In this document: one piece after another, positions 1-6,298 of the stretch
Numbering within the stretch: the stretch's first letter is position 1
Layout: the number at the start of each line of letters is the position of its first letter
Assembly (NCBI RefSeq): GCF_020742175.1
Contig: NZ_DYXM01000022.1
Location: 1 to 13,946 of the forward strand
Direction of reading: 5' to 3'
Length of the DNA: 13,946 nucleotides
Origin: Dietzia timorensis
GTDB lineage: Bacteria; Actinomycetota; Actinomycetes; Mycobacteriales; Mycobacteriaceae
Made by a program: the position numbers and the translations under genes
Notes under the pieces: model-generated
Databases searched by the model: none
The model's input: only the letters and a program-made list of their open reading frames with translations
Told to the model about the DNA's origin: nothing

Positions 1-2
1 TG

Positions 3-269
3 ATCTCCGTGTTCGCGGCGTTCATGCTCATGGATGAGCCGTTCATCAAGGTGATGGGCTTCGCGCTCGCCGCCGCCGTGTTCCTCGACGCGTTCCTCGT
101 GCGCATGACGCTGATCCCCGCGGTCATGTTCCTACTCGGCGACTACGCGTGGAAGCTGCCGAAGTGGCTCGACAAGATCCTGCCGCGCGTCGATATCGAA
201 GGTGAGACGCTCGTCGAGCTCGAGGACGAGCTGTGGCAGAAGAAGCAATTGGTCGACGCGCAGCGATGA
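3..269 (+). CDS. MMPL-family transporter, C-terminal end (partial, 5' end outside window)
   Basis: The reading frame is already open at the left edge and its first visible codons (ATC TCC GTG TTC) continue into an 88-residue tail. It contains a transmembrane stretch rich in Ala, Leu, Val and Phe, then VRMTLIPAVMFLLGDYAW, then KLPKWLDKILPRVDIEG. This arrangement (Arg before TLIPA, LLGD, Trp, and LP-x-WLD-x-LP-x-xDIEG) is typical of the last membrane helix and cytosolic tail of actinobacterial MMPL proteins. These are RND-type proton-driven exporters of lipids or other hydrophobic compounds. The tail ends in an acidic and polar stretch. The stop codon overlaps the start of the following TetR gene (ATGA), so the two are probably one transcript. 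The substrate cannot be deduced from the tail. Confidence 0.85.
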   Translation: MSVFAAFMLMDEPFIKVMGFALAAAVFLDAFLVRMTLIPAVMFLLGDYAWKLPKWLDKILPRVDIEGETLVELEDELWQKKQLVDAQR

Positions 270-853
270 AGAGTCTGCGCGAACGGAAGAAGAGCGAGAC
301 GCGCCGCCGCCTTGCGGTGGCGGCCGTCGAGCTCCTCGCCGAAGAGGGCGAAGAGGGCGTGACGATCGCGGCCATCGCGGATCGTGCCGGCGTCTCCACC
401 CGCACCTTCCACAATTATTTCCAGAAGCGGGAAGACGCCTTCTACCACTTCATCGAGGTCGTCACCTCGCAGTGGAAGGAGAAGTTCGACGAACTTCCGG
501 CGGAGAACGGTCCGATTCGCAACATCCGCGAGATCCTCCTCGACATGATCGACCCCTCTAGGGGCTACATCATGTCCCCGGCGAACTTCATCCAGCTCGG
601 CGACAACATCACGGTGTTGCTCGGCAGCGTCGAGCGGGCGTGCGCTAAGGACCTGATCCGCGATCTCGAGGACGAGATGTATGCCCGTTCCGATGGGTCG
701 ATGTCCCGCCTCGAGGTCAAGGTCCTGTTCCCGGCGCTGCTCGCCGCGACGGGCGTCGCGCTGGAGATGAGTCAGGAGGAGGGCGGCGATCCGGTCGAGT
801 ACGTCAACCGGGCGTTCGACTTCTTCGAGTCCCGCTTCTCCGCGAACGACTAA
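266..853 (+). CDS. TetR/AcrR-family transcriptional regulator
   Basis: A 195-residue protein of normal length for the family. Residues about 10-60 form the DNA-binding domain: ETRRRLAVAAVELLAEEG, then the helix-turn-helix with TIAAIADRAGVSTRTFHNYF and the usual KRE(D)AFYHF continuation. The rest is a helical ligand/dimer domain without recognisable identity. I chose the ATG that overlaps the transporter stop (ATGA), because coupling is common and the protein then begins with the usual basic N-terminus. An in-frame GTG at 233 with a GAGGA stretch before it would add 11 residues and cannot be excluded. The regulator lies downstream of, and coupled to, an exporter gene, so by family precedent it likely represses that transporter operon. 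The operator would be upstream of the transporter, outside the window. Confidence 0.9.
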   Translation: MKSLRERKKSETRRRLAVAAVELLAEEGEEGVTIAAIADRAGVSTRTFHNYFQKREDAFYHFIEVVTSQWKEKFDELPAENGPIRNIREILLDMIDPSRGYIMSPANFIQLGDNITVLLGSVERACAKDLIRDLEDEMYARSDGSMSRLEVKVLFPALLAATGVALEMSQEEGGDPVEYVNRAFDFFESRFSAND

Positions 854-870
854 CCACCACAACACCTATG

Positions 871-899
871 ACGCCGGAGGTGCCCCGCACCCCCGGCGT
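871..899 (+). terminator. Hairpin downstream of the TetR gene (first of two)
   Basis: Positions 871-882 pair with 888-899 around a 5-base loop; of the 12 positions, 11 pair and one (878/892) is an A-C mismatch. It starts 17 bases after the TetR stop. There is no T-run, so as a terminator it would be of the T-poor type common in GC-rich actinobacteria. It may work together with the next hairpin. Confidence 0.45.
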
Positions 900-904
900 G
901 CGAA

Positions 905-938
905 ACCGCCCCGTCGCTTGGAAAAGCGGCGGGGCGGT
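905..938 (+). terminator. Strong GC hairpin downstream of the TetR gene (second of two)
   Basis: Positions 905-917 pair with 926-938 over 13 consecutive positions (one G-T wobble at 914/929) around an 8-base loop containing AAAA. Only a weak pyrimidine stretch follows. The stability, and the position between a finished operon and a new + strand gene, make it a good transcription terminator candidate. Confidence 0.65.
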
Positions 939-1009
939 CCGCATTTCTCGTGGGTCGGGCGCGGATTTAGGGCAGGATGGGTGCATCGGGCCGCGACGAA
1001 AGGGCGGGC

Positions 1010-1846
1010 ATGAACCAGTTCTCCAACGACGGGTTGACCTTCGACGTCATCGATTCCGACGCGGCGGAGGGCGCCGCGCCGTCCGGCACTGTCGTGCTAC
1101 TCCACGGCTTTCCGCAGACCTCGGCGATTTGGAACGACGTCTCGGCCATCCTCAATGCCGGCGGCCTGCGCACGGTCGCCTTCGATCAGCGCGGATACTC
1201 GCCCGGTGCGCGCCCGGACGGCCGACGTCACTACCGAATCGAGGTGCTCACGGGCGATGCGGTGGCGCTGATCGAGAAGCTGGACGTCGGTCCGGTGCAT
1301 CTCGTGGGGCACGACTGGGGCGCAGTGGTCGCCTGGCAGCTCGCTGCGACCCGGCCGGACCTCGTCGCAACGCTCACCACGCTGTCCGTGCCGAGCACTG
1401 GCGCTTTTCTCAAATCCATGCTCTCCAGTGCGCAGCTTCTGCGCAGCTGGTACATGGGCTTTTTCCAGCTGCCGCTCGTGCCCGAGGTGCTCGCGGACCG
1501 CGTGCCCGCGGCCTTCGACAAGGCGCTCGAACTCAATGGCATGAACGCCGAGCAGATCGCCGCAGTGCACAGCGACGTGATCGCGACGGGAGCGTTCGGC
1601 TACGCCGTCAATTGGTATCGCGCTCTGCCATATGCGAACCCGAAGTTCTTCCGATCACGAGTCGCGGTGCCCACCGCGCACGTGTGGGGAGAGGGCGACC
1701 CGGCGCTCGACCGGCGCGGGGCGGAGCTGGCGGAAGAATATGTCGACGCGCCCTTCGAGCTGCACGTCATCGGCCGCGGCGGGCATTGGCTGCCGGAGCA
1801 TTACCCGGAGAAGATCGCCGAGATCGTCCTCGGTCTCTCCGGCTAG
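1010..1846 (+). CDS. Alpha/beta hydrolase, epoxide-hydrolase type
   Basis: A 278-residue alpha/beta hydrolase. HGFPQ (32-36) is the HGxP oxyanion motif typical of epoxide hydrolases. GHDWG (100-104) places an aspartate, D102, at the nucleophile elbow, as in epoxide hydrolases and haloalkane dehalogenases. D230 in WGEGDP is the likely acid and H259 in GGHWLPEH the catalytic base. Y148 and Y203 (NWYR) in the cap fit the epoxide-polarising tyrosines. The protein is expected to open an epoxide to a diol; the substrate is unknown. The ATG at 1010 has AAGGG/GGGCGG upstream at fair spacing. An in-frame ATG at 977 would add 11 residues and has only a very close GGCAGG. The protein has no signal peptide and is probably cytosolic. 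It stands alone between the hairpins and the methyltransferase gene. Confidence 0.85.
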   Translation: MNQFSNDGLTFDVIDSDAAEGAAPSGTVVLLHGFPQTSAIWNDVSAILNAGGLRTVAFDQRGYSPGARPDGRRHYRIEVLTGDAVALIEKLDVGPVHLVGHDWGAVVAWQLAATRPDLVATLTTLSVPSTGAFLKSMLSSAQLLRSWYMGFFQLPLVPEVLADRVPAAFDKALELNGMNAEQIAAVHSDVIATGAFGYAVNWYRALPYANPKFFRSRVAVPTAHVWGEGDPALDRRGAELAEEYVDAPFELHVIGRGGHWLPEHYPEKIAEIVLGLSG

Positions 1847-1898
1847 GACAGACCGAACCTGCGCAGGATGGGCGTGGGGTCGACGCTTGCGAAGGCGC

Positions 1899-1927
1899 GG
1901 AACCTCGCGCTATCTGCGGAGTAGTCT
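1899..1927 (+). promoter_or_regulatory. Candidate promoter giving a near-leaderless methyltransferase mRNA
   Basis: TAGTCT (1922-1927) fits the actinobacterial TANNNT -10 hexamer and ends 7 bases before the GTG start at 1935, so transcription could begin at the start codon itself. GGAACC (1899-1904) sits 17 bases upstream as a possible -35. A GAGG in the gap could instead serve as a ribosome binding site for a transcript started further up. Identified by eye only. Confidence 0.35.
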
Positions 1928-1934
1928 GAGGCGC

Positions 1935-2558
1935 GTGAACTCCGGACCTGCGATCGAGGCCTATTCGCGCCGAGCCGAGGATTACGTCGACATGCTCGGA
2001 AGTATCGAGTCCGTGCATGCGGTGGATCGGGCGTTGATCGCTGAGTGGGCGCGGGTCGCGGACGGGCCGTTGATCGATGTGGGTTGCGGGCCGGGGCATC
2101 TCACCGAATTCTTGCGAGAGCAGGGGCACAATGTGCGCGGGATCGAACCGTCGAGCGCCTTTGTCTATAGCGCGAGGTCCCGCTTCCCGGGCTGCGAGTT
2201 CTGGCTCGGCGATGTTGCGGCGCTGCGGGATGAAGACGGCCGCTTCGCCGGTGTCCTCGCCTGGTATTCGTTGATCCATCTGCCGCCGGAGGAGCACGCC
2301 GAGGCGCTCCGCACGCTGTCGGACGCACTGAGGCCGGGCGGGACGATGCTGCTGGGATTCTTCGTTGGTCCCCGAACGGAAATCTTCGACCACGCCATAG
2401 CGCCCGCCTATTTCCGGAGCATCGACGACGTGCGTGACCAGGTGCGTGCGGCCGGGCTCGACATCGTCGAGACCCATACGCGCACCGGCGACTCGCATCG
2501 TCAGCACTCCGCCGTCATAGCTTCTAAAGAGCTTGGGACGAAAGGACGAACGACATGA
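1935..2558 (+). CDS. Class I SAM-dependent methyltransferase
   Basis: A 207-residue protein. The SAM-binding motif I is LIDVGCGPGHLTEFL (46-60), followed by an acidic residue at the end of strand 2 (E71 in GIEPS), then WLGDVAAL (90-97) with D93, and WYSLIHLPP (110-118) as the motif IV/V region. RPGG at 133-136 is the usual post-motif loop. This is the common small-molecule methyltransferase fold, expected to transfer a methyl group from SAM to an unidentified acceptor. The frame is open much further upstream, but there it runs over the hydrolase gene. The GTG at 1935, directly after GAGG and a TANNNT hexamer, is the sensible start. Its stop overlaps the start of the following SRPBCC gene, so the two are made together. 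Confidence 0.85.
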   Translation: MNSGPAIEAYSRRAEDYVDMLGSIESVHAVDRALIAEWARVADGPLIDVGCGPGHLTEFLREQGHNVRGIEPSSAFVYSARSRFPGCEFWLGDVAALRDEDGRFAGVLAWYSLIHLPPEEHAEALRTLSDALRPGGTMLLGFFVGPRTEIFDHAIAPAYFRSIDDVRDQVRAAGLDIVETHTRTGDSHRQHSAVIASKELGTKGRTT

Positions 2559-2944
2559 AATCCGCGCATGTCAGCCAAGTGATCGGGGCGCCGGCGAACC
2601 GCGTCTACGACTTCGCCGCCCACCCCGACAACCTGCCGCGGTGGGCAGCAGGGCTCGCGAAGGCAGAGGTCCGGCGAGATGGTGACGACCTCGTCGTGGC
2701 GTCCCCGATGGGCGAGGTGAGAGTGCGCTTTGCGCCGCGCAACGAGTACGGCGTGCTCGACCACGACGTGGCGCTGCCCTCCGGGGAGGTGGTGAACAAC
2801 CCGCTGCGGGTGTTCGAACATCCCGACGGTGTCGAGGTGGTGTTCACGGTCCGGCAGCTGGACGCGAGCGATGACGATTTCGCGCGCGACTGCGACGCGG
2901 TGGCCCGGGATCTCGAGACGCTGCGCGAGCTCGTCGAAGGCTAG
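2555..2944 (+). CDS. SRPBCC-family small protein (polyketide cyclase/dehydratase-like fold)
   Basis: A 129-residue protein beginning SAHVSQVIGAPANRVYDFAA, followed by HPDNLPRWAAG. This is the usual start of the SRPBCC/START-like hydrophobic-ligand cavity fold: strand 1, a P-x-x-x-V-Y-x-F helix, then a PxW segment. The short beta-strand middle (EVRVRFAPRNEYGVLDH) and the C-terminal helix (DFARDCDAVARDLETL) complete the fold. Such proteins bind lipids or aromatic compounds, or catalyse cyclisation; the ligand here is unknown. The ATG overlaps the methyltransferase stop (ATGA) and has GAAAGGA upstream. Coupling to the methyltransferase suggests both act on the same molecule. Confidence 0.8.
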   Translation: MKSAHVSQVIGAPANRVYDFAAHPDNLPRWAAGLAKAEVRRDGDDLVVASPMGEVRVRFAPRNEYGVLDHDVALPSGEVVNNPLRVFEHPDGVEVVFTVRQLDASDDDFARDCDAVARDLETLRELVEG

Positions 2945-3103
2945 GAAGAGGGCTTCCGGGGGGCCGGGGAATCCTGTGAAGTCGCGAAGCACCGCGCGCG
3001 GCCGGAAACTCGTTGGCCAGCCGCAGTGAATCCGGCCGGACGTGTCGACGTCGCCCGGCGGCGATAGCGCGGACACCGATCCCACGAGGCAGGAGGGCAT
3101 GAA

Positions 3104-3904
3104 ATGGCCGAGCTCGACCGCTCCACAGTTCGCGCCGGCGACGGCGCCGAGCTCGCCGTCCAGCGACTCGGCGAGGGGCCGGCGCTGCTGATGCTGCCGG
3201 GCCAGTCCAATTCGCATCGCTGGTGGAACGGGCTGCGCGAGCACTTCTCCGACCGCTTCACCACAGTGACCTTCGACTACCGCGGCACCGGCACCACGCA
3301 CGCGGAAGTGAGCCGCGACTCGATCAAGGGCTGGTCGACCAGATCCTTCGCTGACGACGCACGCCACGTTCTCGCAGGCCTCGGGATTTCCCGCCCCCAT
3401 ATATACGGTGCGTCGATGGGCGGCCGGGTTGCACAATGGCTTGCGATCGACTCCCCGGACCTCGTCGATCGGCTCGTCCTCGCGTGCACCTCGCCGGGCG
3501 GGCCCGAGGCGACCGAACGCAGCGACGATGTGCGCAAGCGTCTCGGTCAGCGCGATCCCCAGGAGCGACTCGACACCCTCATCGACCTCTTCTACACACC
3601 CGAGTGGCGAGAAAAGGGGCTGCGAAGCTGTCTGCTCGGAGACGCGCAGATGTCCGGACGGGCGCGTAGCGGGCACTTGCGCGTGAGCGGCGAGCATGAT
3701 GCCTCGGCGAGGATTGGTGAGATCTCGGCGCCCACGTTGATCATGCACGGCGACGACGATCTCATGGCGCCGGTCAGCAACGCTCACGTCCTTCACCGTG
3801 AGATCTCAGACGCCGATCTCTACATCCACCCTGGCGGCCGGCATGGTTTCTTCGACGAATTCTCGGACGAGGTGTCCGCCCGGATCGACGAGTTCCTCGG
3901 CTAG
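3104..3904 (+). CDS. Alpha/beta hydrolase, serine type
   Basis: A 266-residue alpha/beta hydrolase. The nucleophile elbow YGASMGG (101-107) carries S104. D219 in HGDDDLMAP (215-223) is the likely acid and H247 in GGRHGFFDEF the base, so the triad appears intact. LPGQSNSHRWW (31-41) forms the oxyanion region and FDYRGTG (57-63) follows. It resembles esterases and enol-lactone hydrolases of the 3-oxoadipate enol-lactonase type, but the substrate is unclear. The start has a near-perfect AGGAGG at 3091-3096, 7 bases before the ATG. An out-of-frame ATG at 3099 was not used. It is separated from the SRPBCC gene by about 160 bases and so may have its own promoter. It has no signal peptide. Confidence 0.85.
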   Translation: MAELDRSTVRAGDGAELAVQRLGEGPALLMLPGQSNSHRWWNGLREHFSDRFTTVTFDYRGTGTTHAEVSRDSIKGWSTRSFADDARHVLAGLGISRPHIYGASMGGRVAQWLAIDSPDLVDRLVLACTSPGGPEATERSDDVRKRLGQRDPQERLDTLIDLFYTPEWREKGLRSCLLGDAQMSGRARSGHLRVSGEHDASARIGEISAPTLIMHGDDDLMAPVSNAHVLHREISDADLYIHPGGRHGFFDEFSDEVSARIDEFLG

Positions 3905-4093
3905 GCGCCCGACGGGGCGAGGGCGCTCGCATGCCGTGTGCCCTGGACAATTTTATCGATCGTCGACCGGAGTTAATCCTGGATTCATGGCGACGCTGCT
4001 TTCCCGGTACTCCGGCTCCATAGCGTGAGACCCCGTGTTCGCGGCCTTCTTGCGCCGCGTCGCCGACATCGAATCGCCCCGGGAAAGGTCGAA

Positions 4094-5563
4094 ATGAATA
4101 AGCGTTCGCTCACCTCCGGAATGCTCACCGCAGCCCTCGCTGCCACCTCGATGGTCGCCGCCGCGCCCGCCTTCGCGCAGGCTGGCGACCCGAAGGGCGT
4201 CGTCATTAACGAGGTCGAGTCGAACGGCGATCCCGTCGGCGACTGGGTCGAGCTCGCCAACCGCGACTCCGAGGAGAGCGTCGACGTCTCCGGCTGGTAC
4301 CTCCTGGATGATGACGACTCCCACGATCCGATCGTCTTCCCCGAGGGCACGACGATCGAGTCGGGCGGATACAAGTCCATCTACACCGACGACACCCCAG
4401 ACGGCTTCGGCCTCGGCGGGAACGATTCTATCCGGCTTTTTGACGCCGACGGCGAGATCGTCGACGAGACGACCTGGGAAGGCCACGCCGCGACGACGTG
4501 GGGCCGCATCCCGGACATGACCGGCGACTTCGCCGTCACCGGTGCGCCCACCAAGGACGGCATCAACACCGCCGAGGGCGAAGAGGACGACACCGAGACA
4601 AAGCCGTTCCCGGGCGGCGAGTTCAAGATCAAGGACCAGGATCTCGGCGGGGACTTCGCCGACGAGGACATGTCCGGTGTCGACTTCGACGACGAGGGCA
4701 ATGCCTATGTCGTGAACAACGGCACGGGCACCCTGTACGTCCTGACCTACGACGCGGAGGCCGACGCCTACTCGGTGAAGCAGACCTTCGAGCTGAACTA
4801 CCCGGATGGCGCCGGAACCCTCGACGCCGAGGGCGTGACCGTCAACCCCGACGGCAGCATCTACGTGGCCACCGAGCGCAATAACGACGACAGCAGCGTG
4901 AGCCGCCCGTCGCTGCTGCACTTCGAGCTCACCGAGGACGAAGAAGGCACGCTGGACGCCACTGAAGAGGTCTCCCTCAAGGAGTTCGTCGGCGAGATCG
5001 GCGCGAATGCCGGGCTCGAGGCCGTGGAGTACGTGCCGGAGATTGAGGGATACGCGGTTGGCGTCGAGGCCACCGGCGACGTCCTCTTCGTCACTATCGC
5101 TGACGGCAAGGCCACGCTGGTCGACACCTACGAGTCCCCGTTCGAGGGACTCATGGCTCTCGACTACTCCGACGGCGTGCTCCGCGCGCTGTGCGACGAG
5201 GTCTGCCAGGGCCGCTCGGTCGAGCTGACCTTCGACGGGAAGAAGTTCGTCTCCGACGGCACGATCTTCGACCGCCCCGCCGGGCTCGACAACTTCGCCA
5301 ACGAGGGCTTCGCATCCTTCACCGACGAGACCGGCACCCGCTACTTGTGGGCCGACGATGGTGTTGCGGACGGTGTCTCGCTTCGCTCGGCGTTTGTCCC
5401 TGCGAAACCGGCCGGCGGCATCCCCGACCCGCTCGGCAGCCTCGGCGGTGACGGTTCGGCCGAGAACGCGCTCCCGGTGCTCGGTTCGCTCGCGATCGGC
5501 GGCGTCGCCGCGGGCATCGCGCTCGCAGTCTCCAACGGCGCGATCCAGCTTCCGCAGATCTAG
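4094..5563 (+). CDS. Secreted lamin-tail domain plus phytase/esterase-like propeller protein with C-terminal membrane segment
   Basis: A 489-residue, strongly acidic exported protein. Residues 1-28 are a Sec signal peptide (MNKR, a hydrophobic core, then APAFA-QA). Residues about 36-150 fit a lamin-tail domain: VVINEVESNG, GDWVELANRD, VDVSGWYLLDDD, a GGYKSIY strand and DSIRLFDADGEIVDETTW. After an acidic linker (GEEDDTETK), residues 180-435 resemble the esterase-like phytase propeller family: DAEGVTVNPDGSIYVATERN (244-263), NAGLEAVEYVPE (305-316) and FANEGFASFTD (401-411). A hydrophobic stretch near 458-480 could anchor the C-terminus in the membrane. Two cysteines (367 and 371) could form a disulfide. 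The likely place of action is the cell envelope; activity on phosphate esters is possible but unproven. The frame is open from 4025, but the ATG at 4094 with AAAGG upstream gives a clean signal peptide. Confidence 0.8.
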   Translation: MNKRSLTSGMLTAALAATSMVAAAPAFAQAGDPKGVVINEVESNGDPVGDWVELANRDSEESVDVSGWYLLDDDDSHDPIVFPEGTTIESGGYKSIYTDDTPDGFGLGGNDSIRLFDADGEIVDETTWEGHAATTWGRIPDMTGDFAVTGAPTKDGINTAEGEEDDTETKPFPGGEFKIKDQDLGGDFADEDMSGVDFDDEGNAYVVNNGTGTLYVLTYDAEADAYSVKQTFELNYPDGAGTLDAEGVTVNPDGSIYVATERNNDDSSVSRPSLLHFELTEDEEGTLDATEEVSLKEFVGEIGANAGLEAVEYVPEIEGYAVGVEATGDVLFVTIADGKATLVDTYESPFEGLMALDYSDGVLRALCDEVCQGRSVELTFDGKKFVSDGTIFDRPAGLDNFANEGFASFTDETGTRYLWADDGVADGVSLRSAFVPAKPAGGIPDPLGSLGGDGSAENALPVLGSLAIGGVAAGIALAVSNGAIQLPQI

Positions 5564-5648
5564 GCCCCACCGCTCGGCGAGGCTCAGGTAGCCCCAAATC
5601 GTGAGCATTCCGAGAACGCTTCCGCCGATCGCGCTCGCGAGGTTCCAC

Positions 5649-5920
5649 ATGTTGTCCGCTGAGGTGTTGGGGATCAAGCTCGTGCCGAAGAGCACCCCGG
5701 AGCAGATCGCCGAGGCCATTATCGGAGCCATCGAGCGCCCTCGCCCGTACGTGCACATTTCGCGCGGCACGGCGATTCTCAATGCCGCCTCGCTCGCGGC
5801 CCGCCGCGGGTCCGTGACGCCGTATTCGCGCTCCTGGGCGCGGACCGCGCGATGACCGACATCGACGACAACGAGCGCAAGGACTATGAAGCAAAGCTTG
5901 AGAATCTCGAGAAGGCCTGA
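5649..5920 (+). pseudogene. Short-chain dehydrogenase/reductase C-terminal remnant, frameshifted
   Basis: Two + strand frames together give the C-terminus of an SDR. One runs from 5649 and reads LVPKSTPEQIAEAIIGAIER followed by PRPYVHISRGTAILNAASLA. Near 5796-5801 the homology moves by one base into the next frame, which reads PPRVRDAVFALLGADRAMTD and then IDDNERKDYEAKLENLEKA before TGA at 5918. The pattern 'TPEQ-AEAI---IERPRP-V---R' followed by 'P-RVRDAV--LLGAD' and 'D---R--YE' is the familiar tail of actinobacterial SDRs. The Rossmann N-terminus with the NAD motif and the YxxxK catalytic residues is missing. The gene is therefore truncated and frameshifted, and is very probably dead. The join to the material just upstream lies near 5640-5650. 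A sequencing error could explain the frameshift but not the missing N-terminus. Confidence 0.65.
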
Positions 5921-6243
5921 GAGCGCTACCGGGTGACGATCGGTTCACACGAAAGAGGCTCGGATCTATCCCTATCGAGGGAATAACCAGGGGCGCTTTT
6001 CGGATTTGAGTCTCCGGCGGGAATCGAACGTTCCTGTAGCCTGTTTTGCCCTGGGTGATCTAGCTGCTCGGACACGGCGGCGCAGTGATCCCGGAAGAGC
6101 GGGCTTTATTCGTCCTTCGCACAGTGCTGCCAATCAAGCTCACGGCTGCTTCATAATCAGGTGATAGTTGCGATCTCAGACCGAGAGGCTCGTGGCCTGG
6201 TTCGTGAAAAGCGCGGCAAGAAAGGTACGAGTTCTGCACCTCT

Positions 6244-6268
6244 CGCATTGTGAGATTGAACCAATGCG
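6244..6268. promoter_or_regulatory. Inverted repeat upstream of the lipocalin (candidate operator)
   Basis: CGCATTG (6244-6250) and CAATGCG (6262-6268) form a perfect 7-base inverted repeat with an 11-base spacer. It lies 30-55 bases before the lipocalin start, across the place expected for the -35 element if transcription begins at the ATG. This would suit a dimeric regulator. It could also fold as an RNA hairpin if transcription starts further upstream. No known consensus is matched with confidence. Confidence 0.4.
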
Positions 6269-6286
6269 GTCGAGTCGGGTTTGGGC

Positions 6287-6292
6287 TAGGGT
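6287..6292 (+). promoter_or_regulatory. Candidate -10 hexamer for a leaderless lipocalin transcript
   Basis: TAGGGT fits TANNNT and ends 6 bases before the ATG at 6299. Transcription starting at or next to the ATG would give a leaderless mRNA, a frequent situation in Mycobacteriales. The same AGGG could act as a ribosome binding site if transcription starts upstream. Confidence 0.4.
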
Positions 6293-6298
6293 CCGGGC

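Larger units (their letters stand above)
5921..6298. other. Gene-free stretch between the SDR remnant and the lipocalin
   Basis: About 380 bases with no credible coding frame on either strand and a lower GC content than the neighbours. It holds a tRNA-like fragment on the minus strand (see the finding at 6009-6085) and a small hairpin near 5967-5985. Its right end is the lipocalin promoter region with an inverted repeat. Together with the pseudogene next to it, it looks like decayed or recombined DNA. Confidence 0.5.

Noticed and set aside
2944..2957. GGAAG/CTTCC hairpin right after the SRPBCC stop
   Set aside because: Only five pairs with a purine loop and a G-run after it; too weak to list as a terminator.
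2501..3796. A 431-residue open frame on the minus strand
   Set aside because: Antisense to the SRPBCC and hydrolase genes, which have clear motifs; no motif and no ribosome binding site support it.
3905..3926. GCGCCC/GGGCGC hairpin after the second hydrolase
   Set aside because: Six pairs, no T-run and a competing alternative pairing; possible terminator but not supportable.
3970..3990. TTAAT and TTCAT spaced 11 bases apart upstream of the lamin-tail gene, like a phosphate-box direct repeat
   Set aside because: Only a loose match in half-sites and far from the start codon; not distinguishable from chance by eye.
3953..5782. A 609-residue open frame on the minus strand
   Set aside because: It lies antisense to the lamin-tail/propeller gene and has the low-complexity Val/Asp/Arg composition of a GC-rich shadow frame. 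Only its short hydrophobic part near 5570-5665 is worth noting, and it is mentioned in a finding.
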